64,000 bases of DNA from contig JBFWOQ010000010.1 in assembly GCA_050250395.1 (NCBI GenBank), positions 20,612 to 84,611 of the forward strand, in the 5' to 3' direction. Numbering within the stretch: the stretch's first letter is position 1; each line of letters opens with the position of its first letter. Position numbers and translations under genes: made by a program. Positions 51,723 to 60,746 of this stretch are shown one piece after another. This stretch comes from JAGPUQ01 sp050250395 (lineage in GTDB: Bacteria > Pseudomonadota > Gammaproteobacteria > Pseudomonadales > Porticoccaceae). The notes beneath the pieces were generated by a model. The model worked only from the letters and a program-made list of their open reading frames with translations, ran no database searches and was not told the origin of the DNA.

Positions 51723-52093
51723 TCCGGGGCATCGGTACCGACATCGTGGCGATAGCGCGCATCGAAGGCGTACTCGCCCGGCACGGCGCGCGGTTTGCGG
51801 AGCGTATCCTGCGCCCGGAAGAGTTGACGGCCTTTGGCGCAGCGGCCCGTCCTGCCGCCTGGCTCGCCAAACGTTTCGCGGCGAAAGAGGCGCTCGGCAA
51901 GGCGCTCGGTACCGGCATCGGAGTTGTGTCCTGGCAGGATTTCAGCGTGCTCGGCGCGTCCGGCGGGGTGCCGGTCGTGCATTGCCACGGGCGCGCGCAA
52001 CAGCTGTTGGCGCAGCGGGACATCACCGATGTCTGGATCAGCCTCTCGGACGAGCGCGACTACGCGCTGGCGTTTGCGGTGCTGAGCGGCTAA
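51719..52093 (+). CDS. acpS: Holo-acyl carrier protein synthase
   Basis: 124 aa. It transfers 4'-phosphopantetheine from CoA to acyl carrier protein. The signatures IRGIGTDIVAIARIEGVL and FAAKEALGKALGTGI are intact, with the metal-binding aspartate and glutamate. The ATG at 51719 overlaps the recO stop by 4 nt. In most relatives pdxJ lies between these two genes; it is absent here. Confidence 0.95.
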   Translation: MIRGIGTDIVAIARIEGVLARHGARFAERILRPEELTAFGAAARPAAWLAKRFAAKEALGKALGTGIGVVSWQDFSVLGASGGVPVVHCHGRAQQLLAQRDITDVWISLSDERDYALAFAVLSG

Positions 52094-52171
52094 CCCTGCA
52101 GCGACATTCCCCGCTATCCCCCTGGTCGGGGCGTAAAATATCGGCATCCGCGACGGCGAGAGGGCAGCCCC

Positions 52172-53065
52172 ATGGAGTTCCCCACCATTGAATCCTGTGT
52201 CGGCAATACGCCCCTGGTGCGCTTGCAGCGCCTGAGCGCGGGCCGCAACAACACCATTCTCGTCAAGCTGGAAGGCAACAATCCGGCGGGCTCGGTCAAG
52301 GATCGGCCGGCGCTGAGCATGATCCAGTGCGCCGAAGCCCGCGGCGAAATCAAGCCCGGCGACACTCTGATCGAAGCGACCAGCGGCAACACCGGGATTG
52401 CACTCGCCATGGTGGCCGCGATCAAGGGCTATCGCATGATTCTCATCATGCCCGATCACATGACCGAGGAGCGCAAGGCGGCGATGGCGGCCTATGGTGC
52501 CGAGTTGGTGATGGTGAGTCGCGACGCCGGCATGGAAGGGGCGCGGGATCTGGCGCTGGCGATGCGAGCCGAGGGCCGCGGCATCGTGCTGGACCAGTTC
52601 AACAACCCCGACAACCCGCGCGCCCACCGCGAGACCACGGGACCGGAGATCTGGCGGCAGACCGCGGGTACCCTGACGCACTTCGTCAGCGCCATGGGCA
52701 CCACCGGCACCATCATGGGCGTATCCCAATACCTCAAGAGTGTGAATCCCGCGATCGAAGTTGTCGGGTTGCAGCCCGCCGACGGCTCGAGTATCGCGGG
52801 CATCCGGCGCTGGCCACAGGCCTATCTGCCCGGCATTTACAACGCGGCGCTGGTGGATCGGGTGCTGGATATCGAGCAGTCCGAGGCCGAAACCACCACC
52901 CGCGAACTGGCGCGGCGCGAAGGGATTTTCTGCGGAGTTTCCTCGGGCGGCGCCGTGGCGGGAGCGTTGCGGGTGGCGCGCGAACTGAGCGATGCGGTGA
53001 TCGTCGCCATCATCACGGATCGCGGCGACCGCTATCTGTCCTCGGGCCTGTTTCAGGCACCCTGA
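52172..53065 (+). CDS. cysM: Cysteine synthase B (O-acetylserine sulfhydrylase)
   Basis: 297 aa. A PLP enzyme that makes cysteine from O-acetylserine and sulfide or thiosulfate. The N-terminal VGNTPLVRLQRL, the PLP-lysine in NPAGSVKDRPALSMI, the ATSGNTGIALAM substrate loop and GTTGTIMGVSQYL are all typical of CysM. The CysM-type MILIMPDHMTEER and SSGGAV are also seen. Its start has a GAGAGGG ribosome-binding site. It is followed by relA after 27 bp. Confidence 0.95.
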   Translation: MEFPTIESCVGNTPLVRLQRLSAGRNNTILVKLEGNNPAGSVKDRPALSMIQCAEARGEIKPGDTLIEATSGNTGIALAMVAAIKGYRMILIMPDHMTEERKAAMAAYGAELVMVSRDAGMEGARDLALAMRAEGRGIVLDQFNNPDNPRAHRETTGPEIWRQTAGTLTHFVSAMGTTGTIMGVSQYLKSVNPAIEVVGLQPADGSSIAGIRRWPQAYLPGIYNAALVDRVLDIEQSEAETTTRELARREGIFCGVSSGGAVAGALRVARELSDAVIVAIITDRGDRYLSSGLFQAP

Positions 53066-53092
53066 TTCCGCGCGCCGCAACGGACCTCGGCC

Positions 53093-55291
53093 ATGGTACA
53101 TGTGCGCCATACCCCACCGCTGCCGGCCGATGTCGAAGTCGATCTGGCGGATTGGTTGCAACGTCTGGCCGCACGCCATTCCTGGGATGTCCGCAAGATC
53201 GCGGCCGTTACCGCGGCGGCGGAACTCGTCGCCGCCGCGGCGCCCGCGGCGCTCACGCCCGGGTTTGCGATCACCGAAATTCTCGCCGATCTCTACATGG
53301 ATGCCGAAGGGCTGGCCGCCGGCATGTGCTATCGCGCAGTGCGCCGCGCCGCCCTGGCGCTCCCGGTCGTCAGCGCCAAGCTCGGTGAAGGCGTCGCGCA
53401 GCTGATCGACGGCGTGCAGCGCATGGCCATCATCGGCGAGCTGCGCAGCAGTTCCGATCAGTCGGCGCTGGGTGTGGACCCGGCGCAGCAGGCGGCCAAG
53501 TTGCGCGCCATGCTGGTGTCCATGATCGCGGACATGCGCGTGCCGTTGATCAAGATCGCCGAGCGGACCTGGGCGCTCCATGCCGCGCGGGATGCGAAGG
53601 TGGAGCGCCAGCAGCGCATCGCGCGCGAAGTCTTCGATGTCTATGCCCCGCTCGCGCACCGCCTCGGGATCGGCCATCTCAAGTGGGAGCTGGAGGATCT
53701 TGCCTTTCGCTACCTCGAACCGGCCGAATACCGTCATATAGCCTTGTTGCTGGAAGAAAAGCGCAGCGATCGTCAGCACTATATCGATGAAGTCATCGAC
53801 ACCCTGCAAACCACGCTGCGGCAGTTTGGCAAGGAAGCCCAGGTCAGCGGGCGCCCCAAAAACATTTACAGCATCTGGAAGAAAATGCAGAACAAGGGTC
53901 TGGGTTTTTCCCAGATTTACGACATTCGGGCGGTGCGTGTGCTGGTGCCCACGGTGACCGACTGCTACGGCGTACTGGGCATCGTCCACAGTCTGTGGCG
54001 CAATATTCCCGACGAGTTCGACGATTACATCGCGTCCCCGAAAAACAACGGCTATCGATCCCTGCACACCGCCGTGATCGGCCCCGGCCGGCGGGTGGTC
54101 GAGATCCAGATTCGCACCTTTGCGATGCACGAGGAAGCGGAGCTCGGGTTCTGTTCCCACTGGCGCTACAAGGACGGCACCAATACCGCCGGCGCGGATT
54201 ACGAGGAACGCATCGCGTGGTTGCGCCAGGTGCTCGAATGGCAGGAGGAGCTGGGTGGCGATGCGATCGAGGATTATCTGCGGGTCGATCAGGCGCCGGA
54301 ACGGATCTATGTCTTTACCCCGGAAGGCCATGTGGTCGATCTGCCGCCGCAGGCGACGCCGCTGGATTTTGCGTATCGCATCCATACCGAAATCGGCCAT
54401 CGCTGCCGCGGCGCGCGGGTCAACGGAGTCATCTATCCGCTCAACCGGCCGCTGGAGACCGGGGTCCAGGTCGAGATCATCACCGGGAAGCATCCGGCGC
54501 CGAGCCGCGACTGGCTGGTTCGCGCCCACGGCTATCTCACCACGGCGCGGGCACGGGCCAAGGTACGGCAGTGGTTTCGCGAACGCGACCAGGACGACAA
54601 TCTGGCGGCCGGGCAGGAACTGCTGCAGCGCGAATTGCGTCAGTTGGGTTTTGCCGATACCGACCTGGATGTCCTGGCGCGAACCTTCAACCGGCAGGAT
54701 GCCAACGCGCTCCACGAGGCGATCGGCGCGGGTACCATCCGCCTCGACCAAGTGGTGCGACGGGTGCTCGCCGAGCGCCAGCGCAACCGCGACCGCGCTG
54801 TCCCCCGACCCGCCGCCCGGCGTTCCGCCCAGCGGTTTGCGGAATCCGAGTTCTATATCTACGGCGTGGGCGATCTGCTGACCCGCACCGCGCATTGCTG
54901 CATGCCGACTCCGGGCAACGACATCGCCGGTTACCTGACGCACGGTCGCGGCATCACCATCCATCGCGCCGACTGCGGCAATCTGTTGCACCTTCAGGCG
55001 ACCCAGCCGCGCCGGGTGTTGCAGGTGAGCTGGGGTGCGATCCCGACCACTGCCTACGAAATCACATTGCGCATCAGCGCCTATGATCGCGCCGGTCTGC
55101 TGCGCGATGTCACCGCGGTGCTCGACGATGCCCGCCTGTTCATCCTGGCGCTGCACAGCGGCGACACCCAGGACGGCATCGCGAGCATCGATGTCAGTTT
55201 TGAAGTGTCGGGAATGGATTCCCTGCGCGAACTGATCGGCCGGCTCGAACAATTGCCGAATGTCATCGACGTCTGTCGCGTCACCGACTGA
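53093..55291 (+). CDS. relA: GTP pyrophosphokinase RelA
   Basis: 732 aa. It makes (p)ppGpp when uncharged tRNA reaches the ribosome. The N-terminal hydrolase-like region is present but lacks an intact HD pair (ILADLYMDAEGLAAGMCYRA), as expected of RelA rather than SpoT. The synthetase region is intact (GRPKNIYSIWKKMQNKG, then NNGYRSLHTAVIGP). TGS (RIYVFTPEGHVVDLP), the zinc-finger-like CCMPTPGNDIAGYLTHGRGI and a C-terminal ACT domain follow. relA-mazG are adjacent as in Escherichia coli. Confidence 0.96.
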   Translation: MVHVRHTPPLPADVEVDLADWLQRLAARHSWDVRKIAAVTAAAELVAAAAPAALTPGFAITEILADLYMDAEGLAAGMCYRAVRRAALALPVVSAKLGEGVAQLIDGVQRMAIIGELRSSSDQSALGVDPAQQAAKLRAMLVSMIADMRVPLIKIAERTWALHAARDAKVERQQRIAREVFDVYAPLAHRLGIGHLKWELEDLAFRYLEPAEYRHIALLLEEKRSDRQHYIDEVIDTLQTTLRQFGKEAQVSGRPKNIYSIWKKMQNKGLGFSQIYDIRAVRVLVPTVTDCYGVLGIVHSLWRNIPDEFDDYIASPKNNGYRSLHTAVIGPGRRVVEIQIRTFAMHEEAELGFCSHWRYKDGTNTAGADYEERIAWLRQVLEWQEELGGDAIEDYLRVDQAPERIYVFTPEGHVVDLPPQATPLDFAYRIHTEIGHRCRGARVNGVIYPLNRPLETGVQVEIITGKHPAPSRDWLVRAHGYLTTARARAKVRQWFRERDQDDNLAAGQELLQRELRQLGFADTDLDVLARTFNRQDANALHEAIGAGTIRLDQVVRRVLAERQRNRDRAVPRPAARRSAQRFAESEFYIYGVGDLLTRTAHCCMPTPGNDIAGYLTHGRGITIHRADCGNLLHLQATQPRRVLQVSWGAIPTTAYEITLRISAYDRAGLLRDVTAVLDDARLFILALHSGDTQDGIASIDVSFEVSGMDSLRELIGRLEQLPNVIDVCRVTD

Positions 55292-55310
55292 CCGTATCCG
55301 GAGAACAACG

Positions 55311-56156
55311 ATGACCAGCGCGTATACCCTCGCCGACTTGCTCCAGCTCATGGCCAGGCTGCGCGACCCCGATACCGGCTGCCCCTGGGACCGCGCCCAG
55401 GACTTTCGCTCCATCGCGCCCCACACGCTGGAAGAAGTGTGCGAAGTGATCGACGCCATCGAGCGCGACGACTATCCGCACTTGCGCGAGGAACTGGGCG
55501 ATCTGCTGTTTCAGGTGGTGTTCTACGCGCAGCTCGGCAGCGAACGCGGACTGTTCGATTTTGCCGCGATAGTCGATGGCCTGGTGGCCAAGCTGGTGGT
55601 GCGTCATCCCCATGTGTTTCCCGCCGGCACTCTCGCGAGTCGACGCGAGCCGCATGAGCCGGCGCCGGAGACGCGCGGCGTCAAACAACTGTGGGAAAGC
55701 ATCAAGGAGCGCGAACGCGCCGCGCGCGGCAGTAGCGGGCCGCTGGGCGAAATACCGGCGACGTTATCGGCGCTGATGCGCTCCGCGAAAGTGCAGAAGC
55801 GCGCCGCACATCTGGGCTTCGACTGGCCGGACGCGGATCCGGTGCCCGCGAAGATCCGCGAGGAACTCGCCGAAGTGGAAGCCGCGGTGGCAACCGGCGT
55901 CAGGGCGGATATCACCGAGGAAATCGGCGATCTGCTGTTCGCCTGCGTCAATCTCGCGCGTCATCTCGGCATTGACGGCGAGGCCGCGTTGCGCGGCGCC
56001 AATCGCAAGTTCGAACGCCGTTTCGAGCAGATGGTGGCGCGCATGGATGGCGACGCCGATGCCTTTCGCGCCCTTGGCGCGGACGCGAAAGAGGCTCTGT
56101 GGCAAGCGGTGAAGCAAGCCGAGCGCGATCCGTCGGAACGCGCGACGAAAAGCTGA
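55311..56156 (+). CDS. mazG: Nucleoside triphosphate pyrophosphohydrolase MazG
   Basis: 281 aa from the ATG at 55311 (GGAG upstream). It has two MazG modules: residues about 1-120 (PDTGCPWDRAQDF, LEEVCEVIDAIERDD, REELGDLLFQVVFYAQL) and about 165-260 (IREELAEVEAAVATGVR, EEIGDLLFACVNLARHLG), each with the EExxE / ExxD metal-binding pattern. The protein removes damaged or excess NTPs and lowers ppGpp-related cell death. It follows relA, the usual arrangement. Confidence 0.95.
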   Translation: MTSAYTLADLLQLMARLRDPDTGCPWDRAQDFRSIAPHTLEEVCEVIDAIERDDYPHLREELGDLLFQVVFYAQLGSERGLFDFAAIVDGLVAKLVVRHPHVFPAGTLASRREPHEPAPETRGVKQLWESIKERERAARGSSGPLGEIPATLSALMRSAKVQKRAAHLGFDWPDADPVPAKIREELAEVEAAVATGVRADITEEIGDLLFACVNLARHLGIDGEAALRGANRKFERRFEQMVARMDGDADAFRALGADAKEALWQAVKQAERDPSERATKS

Positions 56157-56271
56157 AATTTCGCGCGGCAAGGGCGTGGCGCCGCTGTTGAGGCAGTGCG
56201 GGAATCTGTGTAAGGTGCCCGCTTTCTCGCGTCGCGCAACGGTGCGTGGCGCCGGAGCCGAGGAGATACCT

Positions 56272-56928
56272 ATGCGAATCATCCTGTTGGGGCCGCCGGG
56301 AGCCGGGAAAGGAACCCAGGCGGAATTCATCTCCCGCAGCTACGGCGTGCCACAGATTTCCACCGGCGACATGCTGCGCGCGGCGGTAAAGGCTGGCAGC
56401 CCCCTGGGCCTGCAGGCGAAGGACATCATGGCGGCGGGGGGCTTGGTCCCGGACGCCCTCATCATCGATCTGGTGAAAGAGCGCATTGCCGCACCGGATT
56501 GTCGGGCAGGCTTTTTGTTCGATGGCTTCCCGCGCACCATTCCCCAGGCGCAGGCGGTGGCGGATGCCGGCATCCAGATCGATCGTGTGGTCGAGATTCA
56601 TGTCGACGATCAGGCCATTGTTGCGCGCCTGAGTGGTCGGCGCGTTCACGAAGCATCCGGTCGCGTCTACCATCTGCAACACAATCCGCCGCGACGCGAA
56701 GGTCTCGACGATGTCACCGGCGAGCCGCTGGTGCAGCGCGCCGATGACCGTGAAGACACCGTGCGCAATCGCCTGCGGGTCTATCACGAGCAGACCGAAC
56801 CGCTGGTCGCCTTCTATCAGGATTACATCGCCAGGCATCCGGGCAGCACCCGCTACCGCCGTGTCGATGGTGTGGGATCGCTCGCCGACGTACAGGCGCG
56901 ATTGGTCGAGGCTTTGCGGGGCGATTGA
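56272..56928 (+). CDS. adk: Adenylate kinase
   Basis: 218 aa, the long bacterial form with a LID domain. P-loop LLGPPGAGKGTQAE, STGDMLRAAVKAG and the AMP-binding FLFDGFPRTIPQAQ are conserved; the LID region (HEASGRVYHLQHNPPRREG) lacks zinc cysteines, as usual for this group. It interconverts ATP, ADP and AMP. It has a GAGGAG-like ribosome-binding site. hemH starts 22 nt after the stop. Confidence 0.96.
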   Translation: MRIILLGPPGAGKGTQAEFISRSYGVPQISTGDMLRAAVKAGSPLGLQAKDIMAAGGLVPDALIIDLVKERIAAPDCRAGFLFDGFPRTIPQAQAVADAGIQIDRVVEIHVDDQAIVARLSGRRVHEASGRVYHLQHNPPRREGLDDVTGEPLVQRADDREDTVRNRLRVYHEQTEPLVAFYQDYIARHPGSTRYRRVDGVGSLADVQARLVEALRGD

Positions 56929-56950
56929 CGTTTCGCGGGCCGTCCCGACC

Positions 56951-57949
56951 ATGTCCGCCGATGTCTACGGGGTTCTGCTCGTCAATCTGGGTTCGCCACA
57001 GACACCGACGCGGCGCGGCGTAGCGCGCTTTCTGCGCGAATTCCTGCGCGATTCCCGCGTGGTGGAGCTGCCGCGCCCGCTCTGGTGGTGCATCCTCAAC
57101 GGTCTCGTCATCCCGTTGCGCGCGGCGCGCGTGGCGCGCGCCTATCGGTCCATCTGGCGACCGGACGGCTCGCCATTGCGGGTCTACACGGAAAGGCTGG
57201 CGACGGCCGTCGCTCAATGTTTTCCACCGCAAGCCAATGCGCCGCGGGTCCTGGTGGCCTCGGCGATGACCTATGGCGGTCCATCCATCGCTGTGCAGGT
57301 GGCGTCCCTGCGCGCCGCGGGCGCGCGGGAGATCTTGCTCATCCCGCTGTTTCCGCAGTACTCCGCGACCACCACCGGCGCGGTTTACGATGTGGTTGCA
57401 CGCCTGATTCAAAACGCGCGCGACATTCCCGATATGCGAGTGGTGAAGAGCTATGCGACTTTCCCGCCTTATATCGCCGCGCTCGCGGCGAGTGTGCGTC
57501 GTCACTGGGAACATCGGGGTCGTGCGCAGCGGCTGCTGATGTCCTTTCATGGCATTCCTCGGGTGTGCGCCGAGCGCGGCGATCCCTATCCGAGCGAGTG
57601 CCGCGCGACTGCGCTGGCGCTGGCGGAGGCGTTGGAATTAACCGACGCGGACTGGGCGATGGCGTACCAATCGCGATTCGGCCGGCAGCAGTGGTTGCAG
57701 CCTTATACCGCGGATACCTTGCGCACGCTGGCCCAATCGGGAATAACGTCGGTGGATGTCGTCTGCCCGGCGTTTGCCACGGATTGCCTCGAAACCCTGA
57801 TGGAAATCTCCGAAGAATATGCCGAACTGTTTCGCGCGGCGGGAGGCGAACGACTCGCGCTGATCCCCTGCCTGAACGACTCCGAAATGCACGCCGGGGC
57901 GCTGAAAATGTTGATTGAACGAAAATTCTGCTTGAATATGGCAGAATGA
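56951..57949 (+). CDS. hemH: Ferrochelatase
   Basis: 332 aa from the ATG at 56951. It inserts iron into protoporphyrin IX in the last step of haem synthesis. The N-terminus GVLLVNLGSPQTPT, the catalytic histidine in LLMSFHGIPRVCAERGD, YGGPSIA and the C-terminal DVVCPAFATDCLETLMEI are conserved, with glutamate in LETLMEISEEY as the metal site. The adk-hemH pair is common in gammaproteobacteria. Confidence 0.96.
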   Translation: MSADVYGVLLVNLGSPQTPTRRGVARFLREFLRDSRVVELPRPLWWCILNGLVIPLRAARVARAYRSIWRPDGSPLRVYTERLATAVAQCFPPQANAPRVLVASAMTYGGPSIAVQVASLRAAGAREILLIPLFPQYSATTTGAVYDVVARLIQNARDIPDMRVVKSYATFPPYIAALAASVRRHWEHRGRAQRLLMSFHGIPRVCAERGDPYPSECRATALALAEALELTDADWAMAYQSRFGRQQWLQPYTADTLRTLAQSGITSVDVVCPAFATDCLETLMEISEEYAELFRAAGGERLALIPCLNDSEMHAGALKMLIERKFCLNMAE

Positions 57950-57988
57950 TCGGATGGGAAGTGGTGGCGGTTTTCCCTTGCTGGTTTG

Positions 57989-58017
57989 TGGACAGTAAAA
58001 ATTCGCTTGGCTAGAAT
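57989..58017 (+). promoter_or_regulatory. Sigma-70-type promoter for the AlgP-like gene
   Basis: TGGACA (57989-57994) and TAGAAT (58012-58017) stand 17 bp apart, 64 bp before the AlgP-like start codon. This is the best-matching promoter I saw in the window. Confidence 0.6.
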
Positions 58018-58080
58018 CGTTAGCGAGTGCCTGTCGACAACAAAAACAATGTTTCTTCATTATTTGTCAGGAGATGCCGA

Positions 58081-58905
58081 ATGGTTTCGACTCGAGTGGA
58101 TGCCACATCAAAATTGAAGCAGGCCGGTGCGGCTGTAGCGGCAGCCAGAAAGGTGATCGCCCAGCATGGGGTGAAACTTGCCGCCGCGCGTGCTCAAGTG
58201 AAGGCTCTGCGCGCCAAAGCGGGCAAGGGAAGCACCCAGGCCGCCAAGGCAGCTCTACTGAAAGCGCGGGATAAAATCCGGGCCGAACAGAAGGCGCTGG
58301 CGCAGGTCAGGGAACAAGCCAGGGTTGCGCTGATCGCGCAGCGGTTGGCCAAGGTCGAAATGCGCAAGACGCTGGTCGAGCAGCGCGCCCGCGCCCGTGT
58401 CGACAGTGTGCGCAAAACCATCGAGAAACGTCGGGGTGGCGATCTCGCCAAAGCGCTGAAAAAATATGAAGAGCGTTGGCTCAAGCGGCGTCGTGCAGCG
58501 GATGCCCGCAAGCTCAAGGCCTCCGAAACCAAGGCGGCACGGCGCATCAAGAGCGCAGTGAAGCTGGCTGTGGCCGCGATGAAATCCGCGCAAAAAGCGA
58601 CCACCGCCAAGAAGGGCGCGCCGGTGCGCGCCAAGCGTGCGGTCACCGCGAAGCCCGCCGCAACGGCCACGGTGTCAGCCAAAGCCAAGACCGCTGCCAA
58701 AGGCAAGATCGCAGTCAAAGCGAAAACCGCGGCCAAAGCAAAGGGGGCTGCCAAAGCCAAGGCAGTGCCGAGAGCCAAAGCAGCGCCCAAAGCTAAAGCA
58801 GCGCCCAGAGCTAAAGTCGCTCCAAAAGCCAAGGCGGCACCCAAAATTCGACGGGCGAAAAAGACGTCAGCCGCTCCGCAGGTCGCCGGCGTGAAGCCGG
58901 CCTGA
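58081..58905 (+). CDS. AlgP/histone H1-like alanine- and lysine-rich protein
   Basis: 274 aa from the ATG at 58081 (CAGGAGA ribosome-binding site). Residues 1-160 form a long alpha-helical, probably coiled-coil region (VKALRAKAGKGSTQAAKAAL, KARDKIRAEQKALAQVREQA). From about residue 190 the sequence turns into degenerate KAKAAPKA-type repeats that extend almost to the C-terminus. That is the design of the DNA-binding AlgP (Hp1) and other histone H1-like proteins of pseudomonads, which help regulate alginate genes. The repeated DNA is prone to slippage, so its length may vary between strains. It sits alone, bounded by a good promoter and a terminator. Confidence 0.8.
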   Translation: MVSTRVDATSKLKQAGAAVAAARKVIAQHGVKLAAARAQVKALRAKAGKGSTQAAKAALLKARDKIRAEQKALAQVREQARVALIAQRLAKVEMRKTLVEQRARARVDSVRKTIEKRRGGDLAKALKKYEERWLKRRRAADARKLKASETKAARRIKSAVKLAVAAMKSAQKATTAKKGAPVRAKRAVTAKPAATATVSAKAKTAAKGKIAVKAKTAAKAKGAAKAKAVPRAKAAPKAKAAPRAKVAPKAKAAPKIRRAKKTSAAPQVAGVKPA

Positions 58906-58910
58906 TCCGA

Positions 58911-58952
58911 CGACCGGGTTTACCGCCGAAACCGTGGCCGGTCGGGGTTTTT
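58911..58952 (+). terminator. Rho-independent terminator after the AlgP-like gene
   Basis: CGACCGG (58911-58917) pairs with CCGGTCG (58938-58944), with an inner GGTTT/AAACC stem, followed after three G by TTTTT (58948-58952). It begins 5 bp after the stop codon. Confidence 0.7.
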
Positions 58953-59047
58953 CCCGGGCCGGCCAGGGAGCACAATCGTTCGGGGGTGGGCAATTCCAAC
59001 GGCATCGCCGTGGTTTCCGGGAGGAGGCAGCCCTCCGGTGTCCTGTC

Positions 59048-59752
59048 ATGACTACACTGCTCGCCATCGAAACTTCGGCCAATCTATGTTCGGCCGCACT
59101 GGCGCGGAATGGCGAAATCCTTGACATCGTCATTGCGGAACCGCGCGGACATACCCGACATCTGCTGCCGGCAATCGACCGCTTGCTGGCCGACGCGGGT
59201 CTGACACTCAGCCGTCTTGATGCGCTTGCCGTGACGACAGGACCAGGCTCCTTTACCGGACTGCGGATTGGTATTGGTGTCGCTCAGGGTCTGGCCTATG
59301 GCGCTGACTTGCCGGTAGTGCCGCTATCGTCGCTGGCGACATTGTCTCAGGGAGCGATTCGCAGTCGGGAATTGATGCCCGGCGATGTCGCGGTGGCGGT
59401 GCTCGATGCCCGTATGAATGAAGTGTACTGGGGGCTTTATCGGGTTGCCGGGGAACTGGTTGTAGCGGTGCGACCGGATCGGGTCGACGCGCCACATGGG
59501 GTAACAGCGGACGCTGCGTTGCCGGGTGGGTCGCGTTACATCGGTCTGGGCGACGGCTGGAAGTTTGCTTCGCAGTTTCCGTTGAAGCCCGCGCACTATG
59601 CTATCGATGCGGCGCCCCAGGCCCGGGACATGATTCCCTTGGCGCTCGCCGCGCTGCATGCCGGCGCGACGATGGCGCCGGAAGCCCTCGAACCCCGGTA
59701 TTTGCGCGATAACCACTGGCAGAAGCGGCAGCGTCCGGATCGAACCGGGTGA
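59048..59752 (+). CDS. tsaB: tRNA threonylcarbamoyladenosine biosynthesis protein TsaB
   Basis: 234 aa from the ATG at 59048 (GGGAGGAGGC upstream). A partner of TsaD and TsaE in making t6A37 in ANN-decoding tRNAs. The ASKHA-type N-terminus LLAIETSANLCSAALA, RGHTRHLLPAIDRLL and TTGPGSFTGLRIGIGVAQGL are diagnostic; the metal-binding histidines of TsaD are absent, as normal for TsaB. It is followed by a 3-hydroxyisobutyrate-dehydrogenase-type gene. Confidence 0.95.
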   Translation: MTTLLAIETSANLCSAALARNGEILDIVIAEPRGHTRHLLPAIDRLLADAGLTLSRLDALAVTTGPGSFTGLRIGIGVAQGLAYGADLPVVPLSSLATLSQGAIRSRELMPGDVAVAVLDARMNEVYWGLYRVAGELVVAVRPDRVDAPHGVTADAALPGGSRYIGLGDGWKFASQFPLKPAHYAIDAAPQARDMIPLALAALHAGATMAPEALEPRYLRDNHWQKRQRPDRTG

Positions 59753-59843
59753 GATGCGTATCCGGGGAGGCTAGACCCATGCGATCCGAGCGTGTCGATG
59801 GACGACAGTGTTGCAGTGCATCGATCTGGTGCCGGAGCGTCCC

Positions 59844-60746
59844 ATGAAAATCGAACAGGTAGCCTTTATCGGTCTCGGTGTCATGGGCTTTCCCATGGCG
59901 GGCCATCTGCGCACCGCGGGGCTCGAGGTGACGGTCTACAACCGCACCTCCGGACGTTCACAGCAATGGGCCGAGCGCTATCGGGGATGCGTCGCGGCCA
60001 CTCCAGCCGAGGCCGCCGCCAATGCCCAGGTGGTGTTTGCCTGCGTCGGTCGGGACGACGATGTGCGGGACATTGCGCTGGGTAAAAACGGCGCGCTCGC
60101 GGCCATGAAAGCCGGCGCTATCTTTGTCGATCACACCACCGCGTCCGCCGAACTTGCACGCGAACTCGATAGCCGTTGTCGCGATTTGAATCTCGGTTTT
60201 CTCGATGCGCCGGTGAGTGGTGGTCAGCTCGGCGCCGAAAAGGGCGTGCTGACCGTGATGTGCGGCGGTTCCTCCGACGTCTTTGCCCGGGTGGCGCCGA
60301 CGCTGGCCCATTACGCCCGCGCCGCGCAACTGTTGGGCCCGGCGGGCAGCGGCCAACTGTGCAAGATGGTCAATCAGATCTGCATCGCGGGTCTGGTTCA
60401 GGGGCTCGCCGAGGGCATTCATTTTGCGCAACAGGCAGGGCTGGATCCGTTCAAGGTGATCGACACCATCTCGAAGGGTGCCGCGCAGTCCTGGCAAATG
60501 GACAATCGTCACGCCACCATGATCCGGGGCGAATACGCGCACGGTTTCGCGGTCGACTGGATGCGCAAGGACCTCGACATCCTGCTCGCCGAAGCGCGTC
60601 GCAATGGCGCGCGCCTGCCCGTCGCGGCGCTGGTGGATCAGTTCTACGCCGACATCCAGGCCACCGGTGGCGGGCGTTGGGATACGTCGAGCCTGCTGTC
60701 CCGATTGCAGACCACGACCGCTGCCGGCAAGGAGAGCAACGGATGA
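59844..60746 (+). CDS. 3-hydroxyisobutyrate-dehydrogenase-family oxidoreductase
   Basis: 300 aa from the ATG at 59844. The NAD(P)-binding FIGLGVMGFPMAGHLRTAG, the substrate loop FLDAPVSGGQLGAEKG, the catalytic lysine in GQLCKMVNQI and the conserved KDLDILLAEA mark this beta-hydroxyacid dehydrogenase group. YNRTSGR after the second strand suggests NADP preference (Arg/Ser/Thr rather than an acidic residue). The substrate could be 3-hydroxyisobutyrate, tartronate semialdehyde or succinic semialdehyde (GLYR-like); none is settled. It overlaps the aminopeptidase gene by 4 nt. Confidence 0.9.
   Translation: MKIEQVAFIGLGVMGFPMAGHLRTAGLEVTVYNRTSGRSQQWAERYRGCVAATPAEAAANAQVVFACVGRDDDVRDIALGKNGALAAMKAGAIFVDHTTASAELARELDSRCRDLNLGFLDAPVSGGQLGAEKGVLTVMCGGSSDVFARVAPTLAHYARAAQLLGPAGSGQLCKMVNQICIAGLVQGLAEGIHFAQQAGLDPFKVIDTISKGAAQSWQMDNRHATMIRGEYAHGFAVDWMRKDLDILLAEARRNGARLPVAALVDQFYADIQATGGGRWDTSSLLSRLQTTTAAGKESNG

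Noticed and set aside
51587..55459. 1290-codon open frame on the minus strand, opposite cysM and relA
   Set aside because: It lies wholly antisense to acpS, cysM and relA, all of which have clear motifs. Long antisense frames are expected in GC-rich DNA, and the translated sequence is rich in His, Arg and Gln without any family motif.
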